In this document: one piece after another, positions 1-13,049 of the stretch | How positions within the stretch are numbered: the stretch's first letter is position 1 | Layout: each line of letters opens with the position of its first letter | Source: Ceraceosorus guamensis | Taxonomy: Eukaryota; Basidiomycota; Exobasidiomycetes; Ceraceosorales; Ceraceosoraceae | Assembly (NCBI RefSeq): GCF_003144195.1 | Contig: NW_020290005.1 | Coordinates: forward strand, 372,001-436,000 | Direction of reading: 5' to 3' | DNA: 64,000 nucleotides | Translations under genes and position numbers: made by a program | Notes under the pieces: generated by a model | Databases searched by the model: none | Seen by the model: the letters and a program-made list of their open reading frames with translations, nothing else | Told to the model about the DNA's origin: nothing

Positions 1-1485
1 TTGTCGAGGCTAGAACGGAAATCACGTTCTTGGCGGATGGCGGTGGCATGGCACCCGAGGAGGGTGGGGGCTCATGTGTGCAGAGCAATATGCCCCTCCC
101 GAAGCTCAACGAAGTGTACTATTGGGAAGCCAAGATGTTCACCCTTCCGACCGGCACGAACATCGGTCTGGGTTTGGCAACGAAGCCTTACCCGAGCTTC
201 CGCCTGCCTGGTGAGTTGGCAGTCAGCCATGACGCTTGCCTCATCTTCCCGCTGACACCATCTTCTCTCGCACGCAGGCTGGAGCAAATTTTCTGTCGGC
301 TACTTTTCTCAGGATGGCTTCAAATCGCACAATTATCCCTTCACCGCGCAGTCATACGGACCCGCCTACGTTCAAGGCGATGTGATTGGTGTGGGCTACA
401 GACCTCGCTCCGGTACAGTCTTCTTTACGCGGAATGGCAAGAAGCTGGAAGATGCATTTGTTGGACTCAACAGACACAATCTCTTTCCCACTGTTGGCGC
501 CGATGGCGCAGCAGAAGTTCACGTCAATCTGGGCCAAGCTGGCTTCGTGTTCATTGAGGCGAACGTGAAGAAATGGGGTCTCGCGCCAATGGTTGGCACC
601 CTGGCTCCACCTCCTGCGTACGGTCAAGAAAGAGGGAGCCTGCTGATCGAAACGGGTCAAAGCAGTAGCGCCCAAGCAGGGGGCAGAGCAACACCGCCGC
701 CTCCATTGACCCCGCCACTCGAGCACCCTGACGTGTCGCAATCTCACGCAGAGGGCTTTAGCGCTAGTGGACGAGCCCCGACCCGGTCGAGACGTCATCG
801 CGCTTCCAGAAGGACTCAAGGGCGCAGCAGCCCAGAGAGTCCGAGGCTTCCTTCCGACATTCAAATCGTCCGTAACGCCCAGGGTCAAAATTCGCCACCT
901 CGGCGTGACTCGGCGTCCTCAGCAGATGCACCACATAATCCCCCAACTCCGAACGCTCTTGACATTAGCCTGCATCAGCTACCGCCGCACCAACTGGCTG
1001 CGGATGGCAACATGCCGGAAGCGGGCTCGGCTCAGGGTGAGGGTCTACTCGCTAGCTATTTCCCAAGACCGGGCAGCAGGAGCGGTAGTACGAGACTCGG
1101 TAACGGCGGCAGACGAGGCAGCGACCGAAGTCCAAGCCCACCACCGTATCCAGGAGCCTCTGACGGCAGATCCGTCGGCACGTGGTCGGACGAGTCTGCG
1201 CATCGACGACAGCATCAGACACGGTCTTTAGCAGGTCGCACGAGCTCGATCGCCAACGCGTTCATGGGCGCACTCGCAGACAGAGGTCTGCTTGCCTCCT
1301 TGCCTGGGTCGCCCAACGTTGAAGATCCCAATGTGCGAGACGCGGAAAGGCACAGAATTCTGGACGTAACCACAGCAAGAAATACCGATGCTAACCGCAG
1401 AGGCAACGATGCTGCTGCTGCTGCTGAAAGACCTGGCACCGCGCAGTCAGTGACTACGTGGGTGGAAAGCTGGTTCAGAAGCTGA
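1..1485 (+). CDS. SPRY-domain protein of the Ear1/Ssh4 type, ubiquitin-ligase adaptor (5' partial)
   Basis: The 5' end lies outside the window. Coding runs in frame from base 3, is interrupted by an intron at about 211-277 (GTGAGT...CGCAG), and continues to a stop at 1483-1485. The first part is a SPRY domain with the pattern of fungal Ear1/Ssh4: LPKLNEVYYWEAKMF, KPYPSFRLPGW across the splice, GDVIGVGYRPRSG, FFTRNGKKL and VHVNLGQAGFVFIEANVKKW. Family members are endosomal or vacuolar membrane proteins that recruit the Rsp5 ubiquitin ligase to cargo through PPxY motifs. Two such motifs are visible, PPAY at 610-621 and PPPY at 1138-1149. The rest of the C-terminal half is Ser/Pro/Arg-rich and looks disordered. 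The membrane anchor usual in this family would be upstream of the window. The gene converges on importin-9. Ear1 and Ssh4 cannot be told apart here. Confidence 0.85.
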
Positions 1486-2231
1486 TATTGCGTCGGTCGC
1501 CCTGCACGTATGATGCCGCGTGGAGAACGCTCGCTCAATCAACGCCTTCTATTGCCAATCTCAATGCCCTAGCATATCTGCCTCTCTGCAACTATCCTTG
1601 TCTCGGCGTCCTCATGACGCTATTTTGGCTGCCTGCTGCCAACGAGTCTCGTACACTTTTTGTACCCTTTGCATCTCACCTCATCTTGCGACCGTGCTCA
1701 CTGTTACACTTATCCAAACACACCCAACCACTCTGACTACGTTGCGCCTTGGGCCGCTCTGGCTATTCTTGGGGGAAATAGAAACATCTCAATAGTTCAC
1801 TGACTGTGCGGCGTCTCTTTGCGACACAAAGCCCTTGTCACTCGCATTGAACAGATGTTTTCCCGCCCCGTCAATCTTTGTAGAAGCCAGCGATGTGGCT
1901 GTACTCGTCTTTCATCTTCTCGTCTGTATACGGCTACGGCAAGTCAGACATAGCAGCCTGACCCATTCCCTTATTTGCTTTTGACAATTTTCGCCGCAGG
2001 ACAATGACAGCGGCGAGCTGCGGCGATATCCTATAGTGAGGCAAGGGAGATGCACAACTCGGTATGACATCTTCGTCTACATAATTCAGCCCAACTCATC
2101 GTTTTGGGCGCCCATAGCGCCAAGAAAGAGGTCAAGTCGTACGCGATGCTTTGTGAATGTTAATCGTGCATTCAAATTAGCGGGTATGCGCTTCACTGCA
2201 TTGCAAAGACTCTGATTGACACGACCAATGT
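1486..2231. other. Intergenic region between convergent genes
   Basis: These 746 bases separate the stop of the SPRY gene from the inferred stop of importin-9. They must hold both 3' untranslated regions. I see no convincing coding frame, RNA gene or repeat. Confidence 0.5.
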
Positions 2232-5200
2232 TCAGACACCCGTCGCTGCTCTTGCAACCTGCTGTTCCTCACTGGAGAGGTACGGCGCATACCGAGCGTT
2301 CGCGTCAGGCAATTGTATCTGAGAGCGCAAAAAGCTGGAGAGGTATGCCTGCCCACGACTGACGACATTAGCGGACATCCGTGATCAAGCAAAGACGAAT
2401 TGTTCTCACCTTCGCATCCATGTTGTACACCTCGTCCGAAGCGAGATCAGGATCTTCCGGTCCGTTGAGGTCGAAAAGATCGTCTTCGCCGTAGCCAGGA
2501 AATCCCGTGGGGCCCAGGACATCTAGAGGAGTCGAGCGCAGCAATGAGCAGACCGGTCTCTATTTGATCCATAGCGCGACGCTGTAAGCTTACCTGACAG
2601 AATGATATCTCCCAGAGCACCCCTCTTAGGCGCATAGTCCTCCTCGTCATCCCATTCGCCGTCCTGCGAAGTATCAGATAGCGTCAGCAACTGCCCATGT
2701 GATTCGGCAGGCGTGTTACGCACCTCATCGTCAGTCTCCGGTGTGCGCGCACCATCCGCTGCATCATCTGCAGAGGGGCCGGGTGGGCCTCTTCTTGCGT
2801 GTTGCCAGTCACTGAGAAGCAGCTTCAGCATCTTGGCAGAGATGGGTATCTGGCTGTACTTGTGAGGCACTGTTTGAGACTTATGACAGCATTAGTGGTG
2901 ATTCCACGGCAGCGTCGGTAGCAGTCTGCCGTCAGGCTTCTGACAACATCTCGGAGCTCCAGACTCACTCGTCTTGGCTTTGGACCGAGTGCGAATGACT
3001 GCCAAGCAACGCGGCTCGTTAGCTTGGACAGTCTGGGAACCGTAGGGCAAACTCACTATTTGAATTGTCCGGCAACAGGTCTCCCTGGACGATGACGTTG
3101 GAGAGGATAGGTCTGTTGGCCTCCAGCAGGCGGGTAAGTGCGATCGAGCTGCGATGGAAGTTGACAGACTCGATTTATCAGCGCGACGCCAATCAAGACT
3201 CATGTCATTGACTCACCTGACTCTTTGAGCCCAAAAGCCTTGGATCGTCTCTGCGTGCTCGACCCATCGCCTAGCCAGCACCTCAAGACCGGACACAGTC
3301 TGGCCCGAGCCGCTCGACTCACTGGCCAGCTGGGTGTGGAATCCTTCGAGCAGCTCTATCACCGTTGTCGCCTGTTCGAGCATGAGATATGCGAACGGGA
3401 CGATCAAGGATTGAGCAAAGGCAGAGGTGCGAACTGACGCGAGTCGCGTGACGAGAGCGCGAAGTAGGTCCGGCAGGACCTCAACGACAGCTTGCGGGGC
3501 CTTGCGCAGAAGGGCAATGAGCAGGTCCCCGACCGCAAGGCCTCCGCTCTCAAACTCGTCGGCAGGCTCCAGAAGCCGGGCGACGATTGCAAGAGTCTTC
3601 TGGATGGAAGTTGTGCCAGTCCCGGGCTCGGTCCACGCAAGCGTTTGCTGCGTAGCTTTCCGGACAAGATGTGTCAAGCATTCGACGCCGCGCTGTTTTT
3701 GAGGGTCCAAGAGCTTAAGCCGACAGCAACATCTGCGATCGCTTGACTTAGATGGCTTACCTGCAGGATATCGCGATCGTCGCTGACCGTCAAAGTTGCC
3801 ACGAGGGCAGGCAACACCTCTTGAGACAAGTCGATGTGTGACAATGTGTCGCTAGAGGCTCCTCGAAGCGTCGCAGCCATGAGCTCGAAAGAGCCGGCTG
3901 CGAGTACGGCGCCCTCCGAGTCAACATTACCGCTCTCCTTCTGCTTGACGATTTGCGAAAGGGCCGCCAGAGCAGATGATGTGACCGCGTGTGCGTGCGC
4001 GTGCGATGCTCCTCCAGCGAGTAACTCAAGCATGTCCTCGACAACAGAGAGCAAGACGTGGTCTGTTGTTGCGAGCGCGGTCAGAAATCGGGCAGTTGAG
4101 TCGATGGAGTCCAGCTCGCTCACCTTTCGCATCCCTACACCACGCCGTTAGCGTTGCATTGATCACCTCTGCATAAACCCCTGCGGGCACGCCATTAGCG
4201 TTAGTACCGCCGTGCTCATCTTGACTCTGAGTGGCCACCAGCTGGAGCGTTTCTACGATCAAGACGAGCGTTGAAGTGGTAGTGACAGCCAGTAGAGGGC
4301 CCAGACGAGATACGACTCGTGCAGAGTATGGCCTCACAGCTTGCGCGTCCAGGTGGCGGTAGAAGCTGGCGGCGAATCCGGGAGAAGTTGTAGGTCAGTC
4401 GTGCCTCTAAATGCATGACCAGCTTGCACCGCTGCCAGACCCACTTTTTGATACATCGCACTGCAGACAGCTTGATGATAGCATCGCCCTCGGCTCCATC
4501 GCTAGAGTTGTCCTCAACGCTTCGCACTGCTGCTTCCAAGATCTCAGCTGCGAGGGGTGGAGGTAATGCGGAAGCGTACTGAGATGCAAACACGAAGCAT
4601 CGTCCAAGCAAAAAGGGACCGGAACGAAGGGACATGTTCGGCAGTACCATGGTGGTGAAGATATTTCCCAGATCGAGGGCGCCGGCCGTGGTGCAACTAC
4701 TACCAGCCGCATCCTCCTCCTTGTGCTCCAACACAGCTTCTGCGACTCCTCCGAACAGCGCCAAAGCCGCTTCGCTTTCCTTCCAAACATCGGGACCGTG
4801 GGTGTCGCTGACGTGGCGAGCAGTGGACTCTGCCACGCGTTGCAGACATCCGAGCGTGGGTTGTGCGGCATCTTCGAGGAGGCCGCCCAAAGCATCCGCA
4901 CAACTTCCTCGAAGAGCCCAGCCAAGCCCTTCTTCATCGTCCGAAGCAGCAACGAAGGCGCCGATGTCGCTTGACCATTCCTCCTCATCTTCGCGCGTCA
5001 TCCTTGAGAAGCTGCGCAGCGATTCGACCAAGGATGCCAGTGCTGGGGGCGGTGCACTCGCAGCGGTGGTGCTATCCACATGCAGCAGTGCAGACTTGGC
5101 GGAGGGTAGCCGAATCGAGCTCGTGACAAAGTCGAGAATTTGCGAAGCGAGACGAGGCACGTCTGAAGACACGTCGCTATCGCCTTCGGTGGATCCAGCA

Positions 5201-6303
5201 GCCGAAGGCCCATCTTCGCTCGGCGACACGTGAGCTGCAGTAAAGGCTGAGGTGAGCTGTGCCAGGTTGGAGACTGCTATGTTGGTGAGGCGAGCAATGT
5301 AGGGTTTGATGTGGCTCCTGAAGTTCAGAGCCACCTTGAGGGTCTGCGCGTAGAGCCATCGAGGGGAGCGTGAATGACACCAAGCGATGCAATGAGCAAT
5401 TTAGCGGCGTGGCTCACCTTCCAAATTTGCTCCTGCAAGCCCAGCACTTCCAAGCTCAGCGACGCTTGCGCGCTCACGACAATGCCTTCCAAAGCTGCCA
5501 GCCACCGCGGCAAGACCTCGTCTGCCGTCGCTTGAGACGCTTCGGGATACGACTCGCGCACCATGAAGAGCGTCTCGAGGAGATGTCTGAAGACCAGCAC
5601 CGCTCGAGCGCGAACAAAGCCCGAGTATTGCTGCAGAATTACCACGTGCATATCAGTCAGCTTGTGAACAATTCTGGCCAGGAATGAGCTCCGGCCACTC
5701 CCTTTCTCGCATGCTCACCTGATCAGCACCGAGCACTCGCTCTAAGCTCGGCAGCAACTGTCTCGACACCGCCACGATCTGGTTCTCGTCCAGATCCCCA
5801 GACACAAAGTCCGACAAGAATGCCATAGCACCGTGTACCGCATCGACGTTGGAAGAGCTTTGCTGGTCCAGCAATTGCTGGATCGACGGCAGCAGCTCCG
5901 GCGCATCGTCTGGCCAATCAGGAGCACTAGCCGCTGAGAGGGCGTACGCGGCCGCCAGCCTGAGCGGTTTCTCCCGCAGCTTCAACGCTTCCAGCAATTT
6001 GGCTCTGATGCTGCTTTTGAGCTCCGGTGGAGTCGCTATGGCTGCACTGCTCCCGCTTGGGTCTCTGAGGCCGATGTAAGCCGATAATTGAGGAGACCAT
6101 CTCTCGTTCACCCACTTCCTCAAATTGATGCCTGCTGCTTGGCGAATGTGCATGGGTAGCTGAGCTGCCAAAAGAGCGTCCGCCAGTATTGAGCCGCATT
6201 CCGCCTCAGCGTGGATCGACGATAGCTGAAGCTCAGCCTGTGTGCGTACGTTGGCGTCTGGCGAAAGCGTCGCTTCGAGTACCCCAATTACCTGGTCTGC
6301 CAT
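2232..6303 (-). CDS. KAP114: Importin-9 / Kap114-type karyopherin beta
   Basis: Nuclear import receptor; family members carry histones, TBP and ribosomal proteins. The ATG at 6303 is the first ATG of its frame and opens an importin N-terminal repeat (MADQVIGVLEATLS, then IRQAAGINLRKWVNERW). Coding is split over roughly ten exons. Boundaries I could phase are 6303-5719, 5630-5418, 5343-4430 and a fourth exon starting at 4365; further exons lie near 4.13-3.74, 3.71-3.21, 3.16-3.06, 2.99, 2.86-2.59 and 2.52-2.41 kb. The order matches human IPO9: a GVECLTHLVRKATQQ block (IPO9 has GGECLRAYV), IPISAKMLKLLLSDW, an acidic segment WDDEEDY, then GEDDLFDLNGPEDPDL. The last exon follows an intron at about 2410-2347 and reads AYLSSFLRSQ...EEQQVARAATGV before the stop at 2232. 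This corresponds to the IPO9 end (AYLTDFL...ERRVLQTIGI). A read-through at that last donor would give a less fitting C-terminus. Internal boundaries near 4.1 kb are uncertain. Confidence 0.9.
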
Positions 6304-6968
6304 GGCCGGTGATATCCTGGTAATGATCAGCGTGCCGCCACTGTTGCCTTCCAATGAGACTGTACTGCCTAGTGGTGATGAGAGAGGGACTCTACGCTCG
6401 CGACTGGGTGAAGCCAATAGAGAAGATGGTCACCTTGAGGGCCACCAACAATCGTAAAAATCTCGAATTGCGGTGTTGGTTGCTTCAGCCTCGCCGCGCT
6501 AGGCTATATAGGCGCGCTTTGATCGGCGGCATTCACGATTGCTGCATGCAGCCATCATATATCAGCTGCGCTCACATTCTTCCGCGCGCGCGCGGAGCGA
6601 GCGAAAAAAAAGCGCGTCGCGTAACCCACAATTGCAGCAGCAGCAGACGCGTCAATTTAACACGCAGTCGCGCAAAGGTCGAGAAACACTCGGCTTGCTT
6701 GGCAATCAGAAATCGCAATCGGACAATCTGACACGTCGATCAGCAACACACGCGCCAGGGACGCCCATACCAATGCTGATCAGTGTGAGTTTGACAGCCC
6801 ATACGTCGCTATGAACGTGTTTGCATTTCTGTGTGTCGTCTGACTCTACATGATGAAAGTTGCAGGCCTATCGCTTGACCGCTTTCAAAAGTGGCTTGGG
6901 GAACACTCGTGCTGCCAGAGAAATGTCCCCCACTGTGAGAAGAATCTCGTCGGTGTCAGTTGGCTAAT
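6304..6968. other. Upstream region of importin-9
   Basis: This gap separates importin-9 from the 3' end of the next minus-strand gene. Pyrimidine-rich and GC-alternating stretches (a GCGCGCGCG run near 6585) and a tatata word near 6510 lie within about 300 bases of the importin-9 start and are promoter candidates. No coding potential is seen. Confidence 0.4.
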
Positions 6969-9900
6969 TCATTTTGTTCGATTCTGGCTGTTGGCGCCAG
7001 ATGCAGCGCCGCGCTGATTGGGCCTCTTCAGACCTTTAGTCTTGCGAATTCTGCCGGTGGGTGCTTTTGCCATGGAGGCAGCGTCGAGCTCCTCTTTGAG
7101 GCTTTTCTTTCTTCGCTCTACCCTCTCTACACTCGGATCACGGGCAGAGGCACGACGTGCGTGAGCACTGCCATCGTTGGATGTTGCTACAGCATTCGGG
7201 CGCATGCGAGGGAGGTGCTCCAACACGGCTCGAGGAAGTCCTGTTGGCTGGACTGGACGGGTTCTGCCCACTGGCGTGAATGGCCGCTCGGGCAACTGAG
7301 CTCCTGCAGACCCTGCAGGAAGGGCTACAGCTTTTTGCACGACAGGGGACGTAGAGGGGGTCTTTGGCGGAGCAGCAGCCGCCACTGCGCTCCACGTCCT
7401 TGTCGGTGACGATGAGCTCGAGGCCGACTGGGGCGAGCGTCCAACGGGCTGCGCTGGCACTGCAGCCCTCACGAGGTCAGCGTTGAGACTGCCTGATGGT
7501 CTGATCAAGCTGGCTGCAGGGGTACTCGTCGTCTTTTGATTGGGAATTGCAATCGCGAGAGTGTTCGATCGTGCCTTCGTCGTTGCGGCTGGAGGCCGCG
7601 GCGCGGCGTCGGAGGGCGTGGCGGATGATCTGCTCTTTGCTGGGCTCGAGCGGGGCGCACGTAGAGCCTTGGGGGCAAGTGGCTGCTGCTCCGGCGCGAG
7701 ATTGTGATGAACGCGATCGCCACTCAAGTCCTCCACAGGCTGTCCATCGACAGATAGCCCGAGCAAACCCCCACAAAGATCCTCTATTACATGTGCAGAA
7801 GCGCTCTCTGCAGCTACGTGATCCTTTGCTTCTGCCGCCCGCTCGAGCATCGTGTCTTCCAGTCGACCCGTAGGTATCGACAAATGGACCGCTGGAAAGA
7901 AGTCGATATTCTGCGCAGATGTGCCAGAAATGCGCCATTCGCCTTTACCGTGTCTTCCCGTCCACCTCATCACCTTGAGGCTCTGGCATCGCCTCGCAAA
8001 TCTGTGAAGTGCGCCCGTCGAAAAGCAGAAAATGTTCAGCAGGCGTACACGAATGTGCTCGAGCACAAGAGAATTCACTTGCGGATGTCGCGCTTGGGCG
8101 GCAGCAAGAGATCTGCTGCCAAAGGGGGCAGCGGCTGGGGAAGACGCCCACTGGACGGCGACATCGCCACTGAGCTGCCCCTGCCTATCCCAGTGTGTGC
8201 TGCTTCTTGACCATCAGGACACGAGGGGCATTCGAAAGCGCCGCCGAGGTCAGGGCTGCCTCCCTCGCGACTCCAGCTGGCTTGTGAGACGAACTTCGGA
8301 AGCGATGGGCTGGTGTTTCCTGCACACCCTGGCCCGCCGTTTGATCCCTGTTGATAACCTGCACTTGGTGCAAAGCCCTTGGTAGAGAAGCAATGGGGCA
8401 GCGCTAGGGTGAAAGCAAATGTGTGCAGGCGCGTGAGGGGCACGAACGCCGAAGAGACCGACAACTGCGCGGCTTGTCAGCAGATGTGGGCCAGGCTCGG
8501 ACAAATGTGTAAGGCTCATCACCTCACCAGTTTCTCCATGGGCGCATCGACAAGCACTTTGAGCAGCTCCAGATTGTGGCATACGTGTAGCAAGGCTTGA
8601 AGCTCGCCGATGGACAAAATGAAGAAGTCGAGCTGTGGCCATGGCTCAGAAAGGTCAGACGAGCCGTCTTTCACTCCCACACGCAGCTCGGACTGACCTC
8701 GAGCTTCTGAAGCGAGGCACCATGCGTGATCAGTGAAGTCATTGCACCAGTAGGCAGAGCTCTTGGAAGGACCATTGGGTGGCAAGACCGTACGAGGCTG
8801 CCTGGAGAGCTTGCTTCCATGACCATTGGCGCTCCGAGCCCGTGATCCGACGCAACAGCTACGAGAGCCTCTGATGGTACGATTCGACGAATGGCAAAGT
8901 TGCGCAAACCGAACGGGCTTTGATGTAGTAGGCTAAAGGCGGTGTCGAGATGGTCACTCGCCCAACTGAAGCCCAAAGAGGCACACGTGAGGAAACAGTC
9001 TGTGCGCACATGAGAGATTGGCACTTACGAGTGATGAGATGCGACCTCGTTGACTGAAATTTCGAACGTGTCTAGAACAGAGGGAAGCGCGCTACAACGA
9101 GTCCACAGTCTTCGACTGAAACGGCCTGTCTTCAGGTGAGTGTAGCTCAGCAAACGTTACGAAGGAGCGACAACACGCGCTTCGCTGACTGCTGACCTTG
9201 TACCTCGCTCAGGTTCAACGAGCGGAGCTCGTCGCACTCTTTCATGAGCGCGATGATTCCGTCATCTGTGGCCTGGAATGGTGGGGCCATGCTGAGAGTA
9301 TAAGCTTGGCACCACACTTGCCCTCTTCGAGTGGTCCACACACCTTGGTACCAGTGCTCCGCAGAGTCAATTGTTGCAGCGCTCGGCAAGACGCCGCCAC
9401 TGCACTTAGTAGCGCGTCATCGACAAATGCGAAATCCAAGGTCAAGCTCTGGAGCTTGGGGAGGTAGTGCATGGTGAGCACAAGATTCCGTGCTCCTTCG
9501 GCACTGAGGCAGCTGAGACTGAGGGCTCGGAGGTGCGGTAGAAGGTGAGTGCTCTTGGCTTCCCAACGAGCTAGCCTGTCCAGGTCCTCTGACGGATGAA
9601 GAGCTGCATCGAAGGCTCCACCTCCCTTTGAGGAGTTTGTCCGCAGTGAGAATTCCTCCTCTAGGCTAGTGTCGCTGAGATCGGCGCTCGATCGGCGATG
9701 TCGGAGTGTGTCTGTACCGCGAGATAGCAGCTTTCCGGGTGTCTGCAGCTGTATAGGGTGTACTATCAGCGTCTGCAGGTGGCGGGCAGTGACTGCCAAA
9801 CACGCGCAGAGCGACGCAAAGGGCACTCGATCGGTCGACCTGGGAAAGGTGATTCCGTGCTCGTCAGTATCTCTACCAGCGAGGCGCCCGGAAGCTACGG

Positions 9901-10540
9901 ACCATATGAATGCCTTGAGGGCGGGCAGAAGCGCGAGGAAGCCCATAAAGCTCTCAGGGCTCAGGCTTCTCCTGCATGCTGGCTGGAAGTCGTTGGCGGC
10001 ATCTCGAGGACTGCCGACTCGTGGGTGCGCGGTTTGGCTGACGATGGTGAGTCGACGTACATACTTGGCAAGACTGTCGGAGAAGTGACGAGCGGGCAGA
10101 TTCAGCGGACAGCGGGCGATGACCCGGGTGTTTGCGAGACATTAGATTGCGCTTACGAGGCGTGGTACTGGATGACGGCTTCGATCTTGCTATGTATGGC
10201 AGGTCGCGCCACGAAGTCTTCTTCGTCTACGATGACCAATTCTGTTTGACGGCCGCTGGAATCAGTCTCGTGCCTTGTGGCGGCTGCCAAGCCCGCTCTC
10301 GTACCGCTCACCCGCGTACAGCACGTTGCAGGCGGCCCGATTGAACGCTTTGCAGATGAAGAGCAGTGGGCTGATCCTACCATCGTGGTGCTGAGCCACT
10401 TGTCCAACGATATCTGATCGCAACAAACGAGCTTGAGCTTGAGGAATTTTACTGGCGAGTGCCGAGCCAGACTCACTTTCCAAAATCCGACATGGTAGTA
10501 GCGCCCAGCTAGTGTGCGTCTGCGCGGCGACGTTGGACAT
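6969..10540 (-). CDS. F-box and leucine-rich-repeat protein
   Basis: Probably a substrate receptor of an SCF ubiquitin ligase. From the ATG at 10540 the first exons phase as 10540-10477, 10413-10312, 10241-10157 and from 10073. The spliced product begins with an F-box, WALLPCRILENIVGQ then ISPLLFICKAFNRAACNVLY, which only reads properly after removing the 63-nt first intron. Leucine-rich segments follow: FMGFLALLPALKAFIW, LLPHLRALSLSCLSAEGARNLVL, LPKLQSLTLDFAFVDDALL, IIALMKECDELRSLNL, LLHVCHNLELLKVLVDAP. The last 300 residues (exon ending at 6969) are Pro/Ser/Ala-rich and end in a basic tail (TGRIRKTKGLKRPNQ). An earlier in-frame ATG at 10558 is possible. Exon boundaries between 9.3 and 8.0 kb are approximate. 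No specific orthologue was recognised. Confidence 0.75.
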
Positions 10541-13049
10541 GATGAAGCAGCTCGCCATCCGAAGCTCAGTGGAGCGAGGGAGGATGGAGCTGGCCAACGA
10601 AAGGCGATGGTGGCAGCACCTTTTGAGCGGAGATGAATAGGGTCATGAGGTGATGCGGGGTGCAAAGCCTTGCGGAATGACAAAGGAACTGCTGATCAGA
10701 GGGTGGTGTGGAGCAAGACCAAAGTGACCCATTGAGCGAGGGCTCGTCTAATTGAGCTGCTATACGCGCCGCAGGAGCAGCAGTAGCCAACCCTTCCGCT
10801 AGACTTGATGTTGTTGACGTCCTGCTACTTGGCTCTGCAAGGAACAGGACTAGCCATTCAGGGTCACGATTCGGACGATTGTCCACCGACACTCACGACT
10901 CGTGACTCTCGACTGCTGCATGGCATGAACTTCGCGGACGCGTCAAACCGCTCTTGAACTCATGTACAACTCACGACTCGAGCACGAGTCATTAAGCCCA
11001 GAACCATCCAACAAGTCGTGAGGGTGCGCCCACTCTTGATACCACGGAAGTCTGTGAGTGCTATAAAACACGCGGCGCTTGAGTCGTGAACCGCGAGTCT
11101 TGGCAACCCCTTAAATCCTAGCTGCTGCTGTACATCCTTCATTCGTGCTCCAGCGTGACAACACACCGCAGATGTATGCGCTGATGTGCAGGCATGTATA
11201 TATGGATATGCTGGTATTTGAAACACCCGGCCGCCGCGGCGCTCTAGCATCGGCGATCAAATCGCCCATCAGCTGTGCCATCATGCGCAGTCACGAGTCA
11301 CGACAGCACGAATCTTGCTTGATTTCGGTTCAGTCGGCGTGGCTGATTGAAGCGTCCAGTCAGAAAAGAGTGTTGGGAAACTAATTTTGAATATATATAC
11401 CGGCGCCCAATTCACCCTCGATCGCGCGCATGGCTGTGCTAGGCTTCCTGCAGCCAGCAGCTATACAGGCAGCGACGCACCAGCAGCAACTGCACGCTCT
11501 CGATCGCGGTATAGATGGTGATCGATATGAGTCAAGTGCTGAACCACGATGCTCGCTGCGCCGCCAGCGCGCTCACTCACCTTTGCTTCTACGGGAAGTT
11601 TCCACATGCCAGGAAGTATGGCGAGGGTGAAGTGGTGTCTATATATAGCTGTGCTGGTCTCAGGATGAGCGTTGATGATCGAGTTCTGCATATTGACTGT
11701 ACTGAGCCCGATCTGAGCCCATGTCAATGTGCATGCAGCTACCTTGGCCGTCGTGAGCTCAGACATCTTCGTACCATATGTGATGCGGTGATCTCTATGG
11801 CCACCAAAGCAATCGCAAAGCACGTATTGTCGACTTGTGAATTTGAAACAGTCACAGTGTGAGTGCGGATGTGCATGTTGCTTGTTGCTTGTTGAGATAT
11901 ATAGCTCTCGGCTCTCGCAGCAGAGGGTTCGCCGCGTCACATTGTGATTCAAGATTCTTGACGTTGCGGCGACTTGTCAGTCACCAGTTTTGAATCACCA
12001 CCCGTGAATCAAGCGTCAGGAAGAGCTGGATCCGTATTGTCGCATTCGCGATCATATAGAGACCTGATGGTGTTGAATCAGGTCCGGTCTGAGTGTTCTC
12101 ACCTGACCGAGAGCAAGCGCTCCATTTGTTTTGGTCTCGCCCCAGGGCCATCCGCCGTCCTCACCGTGACAGCACCCCTGTTGCGGCATCACCTCCATCG
12201 TGTCGCTCAATGAGTAGGCGAGCTGAGCGGATCGAGGTGGCTGCTCTAAATGCAACGAAGTAGGAGAGATACAACAGTATGGCTGCGGGTACAGCTATAA
12301 AGACCTCTCACGCCGGCTATCGCCCATCCGAGACAGACAGTTTGAGGGCGGCCAGCCAGTCGCTTCTGGACTGCGATGCATCATTCGCGGCCGCGCTGAT
12401 GTGTCGCGCTTGTTCGATGGAGATTCCCTCATTCACAGCAAATGCTCTCCACAGCATTCACGATCGGTGATCCTTGCTTCAAGATCCGCCATTCTTGCGC
12501 GCGATTGAGCTTCGTTTGCGTAGCCTTCACCGCATCAGTCGTATTCAAGATTGACCAATTTGCGGTCCGCGTTGGGCATTCCTTTGATTCACGATCATTT
12601 GGCTGGAGTGTCCACAGCGCCTCGCTGAGATCCTTGCTGTATATACGTGAATGGTGTGTGAAGCTGCCGCGCTGTCTATCCCTGCATGCTCGTCGTCAGC
12701 AATCTGAGCGAGCTCGACACAATCTTGAACTCAGACTTCCGATATATAGCGCGCCAGGACGCCCAACAGACCTGGCCGAATGCTGTGGAAGAAACCAATC
12801 ACGTGACCCGTCAGTGTAGCGGCCGGCACTCGGGAACAACATAAACAGGTCCGTGCTCGCTCTCTCCCGAGCTCCACACGCGGCAATGCCCGAGGCCCTG
12901 AATGGATGTGAGTGGTCTTCGTGATCCTTCTGTATCTTGCTCGCAAACGATCACTCCTCCACCAGATTCTTTGGACTCCTCCACCAGATTCTTTGCATCT
13001 CTGCTGAGACGAAAACACTTTATCGACGTCTGCCCAGCCACGCAACAAA
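10541..13049. other. Gene-free stretch with dispersed TCACGAN repeats
   Basis: About 2.5 kb without a supported gene. It holds copies of the 7-bp TCACGA word, often as imperfect inverted pairs (10891-10911, 10971-10990, 11291-11313, 11941-11960, 12587-12600). It also has an unusual number of short atatata words (near 11198, 11388, 11640, 11896, 12640 and 12742). The last 150 bases should hold the promoter of the enoyl-CoA hydratase gene. Confidence 0.4.

Noticed and set aside
10153-10683. A 176-residue minus-strand frame read as its own gene
   Set aside because: Its only protein-like part (ELVIVDEEDFVARPAIHSKI) joins in phase to the F-box exon on one side and to the leucine-rich exon on the other, so it is an exon of the F-box/LRR gene.
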